Positions 61,054-64,000 of a stretch of 64,000 nucleotides of DNA are shown here, piece after piece. Position 1 is the first letter of the stretch; every line of letters begins with the position of its first letter. The position numbers and the translations under genes were made by a program. The notes below the pieces were generated by a model. That model saw only the letters and a list, made by a program, of their open reading frames with translations, had not been told where the DNA came from and searched no databases. Source of the DNA: Phoronis australis (Eukaryota; Phoronida; Phoronidae); NCBI GenBank assembly GCA_002633005.1, contig NMRA01000355.1, forward strand, positions 396,310 to 460,309, given 5' to 3'.

Positions 61054-61129
61054 GAGAGTATTGAGAGGAGGATACACGGTGATGGTGATCATCCCAGTAT
61101 TGCAATTAGTTTGCGTAATGTTGCAGAAC
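59476..61129 (+). repeat. 126-bp coding repeat array (KLC-type TPR), about 13 units, copy B
   Basis: Same 42-residue unit as copy A. Adjacent units are often identical over most of 126 bases. Frame is kept through all 13 units despite the TAG and TGA codons. The array ends in a diverged half-unit (SIAISLRNVAERY) with TGA at 61136-61138, which may be the original terminus. Confidence 0.92.
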
Positions 61130-61387
61130 GGTACTGACCTGCTTAGTTACTGCGTAAAATTACGAGCTGCCAAGTGTTTTGTTTAAAATTTGCTTTTAAT
61201 TGTTTTGTGGTAAATTGTAAAGAAATTGATAGATGGACTCCGAGAAGGTGCATTTCACAGTTGGGGTGACAGAGTATCTTTTTATAGCGAAGAACACTTT
61301 GGTTACGAGAAATGTGTCTACTTAAATGAGTTATGATGACGACCTCAGAATATATGAGAGCGCCGACCATGAGCCCGCATGGCATTC

Positions 61388-61591
61388 TCTTATTTTCACA
61401 ACACTCTTGCAAGAGGTTTAGGAAATGCAGCAGTTGCAAAAAGAATTGGCTTTGGAGGCCCCACTACACTTGTTGGACCAATTTGACAATGAATATCAAA
61501 TGTCCCCAGCGGGAAGACATCTGTCATTTTCTGTAATGAACAGATCGGTTTGGCTAACAGAGAGGCGGACGCCAAACTAAAACTGACTAGT
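61388..61591 (+). other. Protein-like fragment, unidentified
   Basis: Reads MAFSYFHNTLARGLGNAAVA then KRIGFGGPTTLVGPI and a TGA, then, continuing in the same register as a separate segment, PSGKTSVIFCNEQIGLANRE followed by ADAKLKLTSK and TAA. Composition is protein-like and the break is a single stop, suggesting a decayed exon or retrocopy piece. I recognise no family. Confidence 0.25.
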
Positions 61592-61604
61592 AAATAATGA
61601 ATAT

Positions 61605-62270
61605 GGCTACTAGGTGGCAAAGATTACCTAAAAAGTCTCCGAAAATGGGAAGACGCCGTCGTCTCCGTAAAAGAAATGAATTGCCAAAGTTCAGGAAAGT
61701 ATGTCTAGTAACTTCAAATATATTAAGCCATACGCACAAAAATCTAAGTTGTCTCTCAGGAACGCCACATTAGTTGGACACTTGCCAAAGTTAGCGCCAG
61801 TCTAGCTCTTCTCAAGAGGAACGTACAAACCAATTTCCACATTGATCTCTCAAGGAAATCAGATGGCACGGACAAAAATTAACACTGACAAGGGCGCTCC
61901 ACATCTTGCTAAGCCGTCGGAAAATCAGCGTCAGCTCTCCTATCTCCAATACGAATAATCTACAACTGCCAAAAACAAACTCGAAATTAATAGCAACTGC
62001 CACATGCGGCGCAGAGTCTATCGAATTTGCTTGAAATTGGAAAGTTGTCGGCCTGGCGTCATTCTGAACAGAAGCACACTTGAGGAATTTCGTAAAAATT
62101 CCTCGAGGAACAAGGCAGAATGCTGAGACGAACAATAAAAACCAAAATTGCCACTAGGGGACACACCAGCTGTCGGATCCGTTCGAAAATCAACGTAATC
62201 TAGCTGCGGTGACCTTCACGAGGAGCAGACCAAGTTTCATAAAGCGCCGGGCGTCGGATGGCGGACTCTG
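61605..62270 (-). repeat. Inverted copy of the CTCF-core repeat
   Basis: Minus-strand relative of the 10.05-kb repeat: GCCACTAGGGGACACACCAG followed by CTGTCGGATCCGTTCG at 62150-62190, a CTACTAGGTGGCA core near 61609, and the opening end near 62250 (GGCGTCGGATGGCGGA). Strongly diverged, no coding capacity. Confidence 0.6.
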
Positions 62271-64000
62271 AACGCCTGAGTTGAGATGACTACAACATGC
62301 ATCCACCTGTGTAGGAAAATTTGAAGGTCATAAAAAGGGCATTTAAACTCAAGACTGAATAGCATGCTATTTGTGTTAATCATATGAGACTGTTTTCAGT
62401 TAACTTGCTGATGTTGTTGCTGACATTATTTACCGTGACCCTGCCAAAATATTTGATTTCCCTCGTTGCAACCATAGAATTGTTATTTACAACAACTTTT
62501 TGCCTATACAGTTCTGAAAACTTTCAGTCTCCGTCGATTTTTCAGGAGCGTCATGCAGTGCTTCTTCTGGGAGCAAGTTCAACACGCAATAAATGAACTT
62601 AAATCAGAGGTGATCTGTAACTGGTGAATTTCATTTCTTCTTCTTTAAATCTAAAGTACTAACTTGCATTTATAATAATACTCAAGTAGTGTTACTCCAC
62701 GAACTGATACTGTTATTATGTAAATCGTTTACCGCCTGTTGTTACGTCGTTTACCGCCTGTATATCTACAGGCTACGGAACAATCAAGTAAAAAAACAAC
62801 CAAAGCGTGCTAAAACGTCTTTTTTTTAATCGGACTCTACTCGCTAAATATTTGTTCTTTGATTCTTCACATAATTCGCGTTATTTCAACAAAGAGAACT
62901 TTTAATTTTAACCACTTATCGCTACAAAATTGGTCTGAGATGAAAAAGGAAAGGTGTTCATGGGATTGCAAAGAACTAGTAGTTCATTATTTGTTTGCTC
63001 GGCGCATCAAGTGACAAGTCGTGACAAACTAACTTGTAGAGCTTATATCAAACTATCATTTCTTTCTAAGCACTCCAGTCATCCTCCAATTTGACTAATG
63101 AGACCAATTTCACAGCTGAGTGCTGTAAATCACTGGTTAATGGAGAACTAAGGCTTGGGACTTAGACCGGCCGGTTTAGAGACGTTTTAAATTAAACCTC
63201 AGTGCAATTTTCTTGGTCATACGCTCAAATCACTCATTGCCAACCACATTTCTTTTGACAATGACACGTTTTTACGTCAACTGTTGTAAATTGAATTAGA
63301 ATAGTTAACCACTAAACTTCCGATAGAAACCAAAAGTAACTTTCAAAATTAAATTCGCATTTTTGTATCATACGTACACAAAGCGACTTGAAACATGTGT
63401 TCGGTCGAGGAAACAAAACTTTGATTTCGGTTACTTAGAAACTTGGTCTGAACTTGTCCTTACTCATGAAAAATTACTTTTGGTCTTGCAATGAACTGAC
63501 AGTTCGGGAAATAATATGACACCCTCTAACAAATCTTGCAGAGCCTAGTCTCGAACAACAATTAAATTTCAGTGCTTTGGGAGATCAGAAATCTTACCGA
63601 TTTTGGTTAATGAAAAATTTGGGACCAATTTCATAACACTAAGTAACCTAATGTAGCAGAAGTTGGGTATAAAGCTGTTGTGAGGCTTTATAGGACCCTG
63701 TCAATGACTATGCTTTCCGCAAAATATCTAAAAAAAACTGCAGAATTTAACTTAAGAAAAATATTTTTTTCTGAATCTGGAAGGCCAAGGCAATTTTTAC
63801 ATTGGTGCCGTTATGGCGATAGGGCAACCATATTTTTCGCCGTGTCTGTTAGTTGGAGGGGGGGTGGCAACTTGTTATATGCTTATGACTCAGTAGTATG
63901 CAGCAAGTAATAAATTTTTTATGAAATAATGACCCCGTAAATTGAGGTGAATCTTTATAATGCATTAGATTGATTAGCTATGGTACTTAAACATTCTCGC

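Larger units (their letters stand above)
61140..64000. other. Right flank: repeat debris, no convincing gene
   Basis: Contains the fragment at 61388-61591 and an inverted copy of the CTCF-core repeat (both entered separately). From 62.3 kb to the end there are only short frames; the 70-codon frame at 62384-62596 has a hydrophobic start but no family. AT-rich. Confidence 0.55.

Noticed and set aside
1-64000. CRISPR arrays, operons, ribosome-binding sites, rRNA genes
   Set aside because: None seen; regular repeats here are coding TPR units or animal-type tandem and dispersed repeats, and the genes have spliceosomal introns.

Overview
The window is animal nuclear DNA. It is AT-rich, its genes have introns with GT/AG junctions, coding density is low, and old mobile-element debris and single-N or multi-N assembly joins are frequent. 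The gene content (mitochondrial CLPX, Pol III subunit RPC7, a nucleotidyltransferase-TPR family, an expanded orphan nuclease-like family) suggests an invertebrate, perhaps a lancelet or hemichordate. I cannot fix the species from sequence alone.

Layout. (1) 1-6293, minus strand: the first four coding exons of CLPX, the AAA+ unfoldase of mitochondrial ClpXP. They cover the targeting peptide, the C4 zinc domain and the start of the AAA+ module; the gene runs off the left edge. (2) 7815-16292, plus strand: a complete five-exon gene for RNA polymerase III subunit RPC7 (POLR3G/POLR3GL type), 215 codons, head-to-head with CLPX across about 1.5 kb. Its first intron holds a LINE reverse-transcriptase remnant and a degenerate tandem repeat with CTCF-like cores. 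(3) 17.4-22.3 kb: repeats with no convincing gene. (4) 22.3-34.4 kb and 44.8-61.1 kb: two copies (A and B) of a large segmental duplication. Each ends in a gene for a DUF294-like nucleotidyltransferase fused to kinesin-light-chain-type TPRs built from an almost uniform 126-bp unit. A small upstream exon (MGC in copy A, MEC in copy B) is phase-compatible with the main exon. Copy A has lost 650 bp containing the catalytic motif; copy B keeps the motif but carries an assembly join. Both have nonsense codons inside the repeat array. (5) 35.8-41.6 kb, minus strand, between the copies: a decayed four-exon gene of an orphan family whose last exon carries a FEN/XPG-like set of acidic motifs. A LINE 3' end follows at 42.3-43.1 kb. 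(6) 61.1-64 kb: repeat debris, one protein-like fragment, otherwise nothing recognised.

CLPX and RPC7 are unrelated housekeeping genes that may share a promoter region. The right two thirds is a fast-evolving accessory region where nested duplication, deletion and repeat homogenisation are remodelling the nucleotidyltransferase-TPR family. The most interesting candidate system is that family: a possible lipid-anchored first exon, a polymerase-beta-fold nucleotidyltransferase motif (GS...DLE), and a homogenised TPR array.
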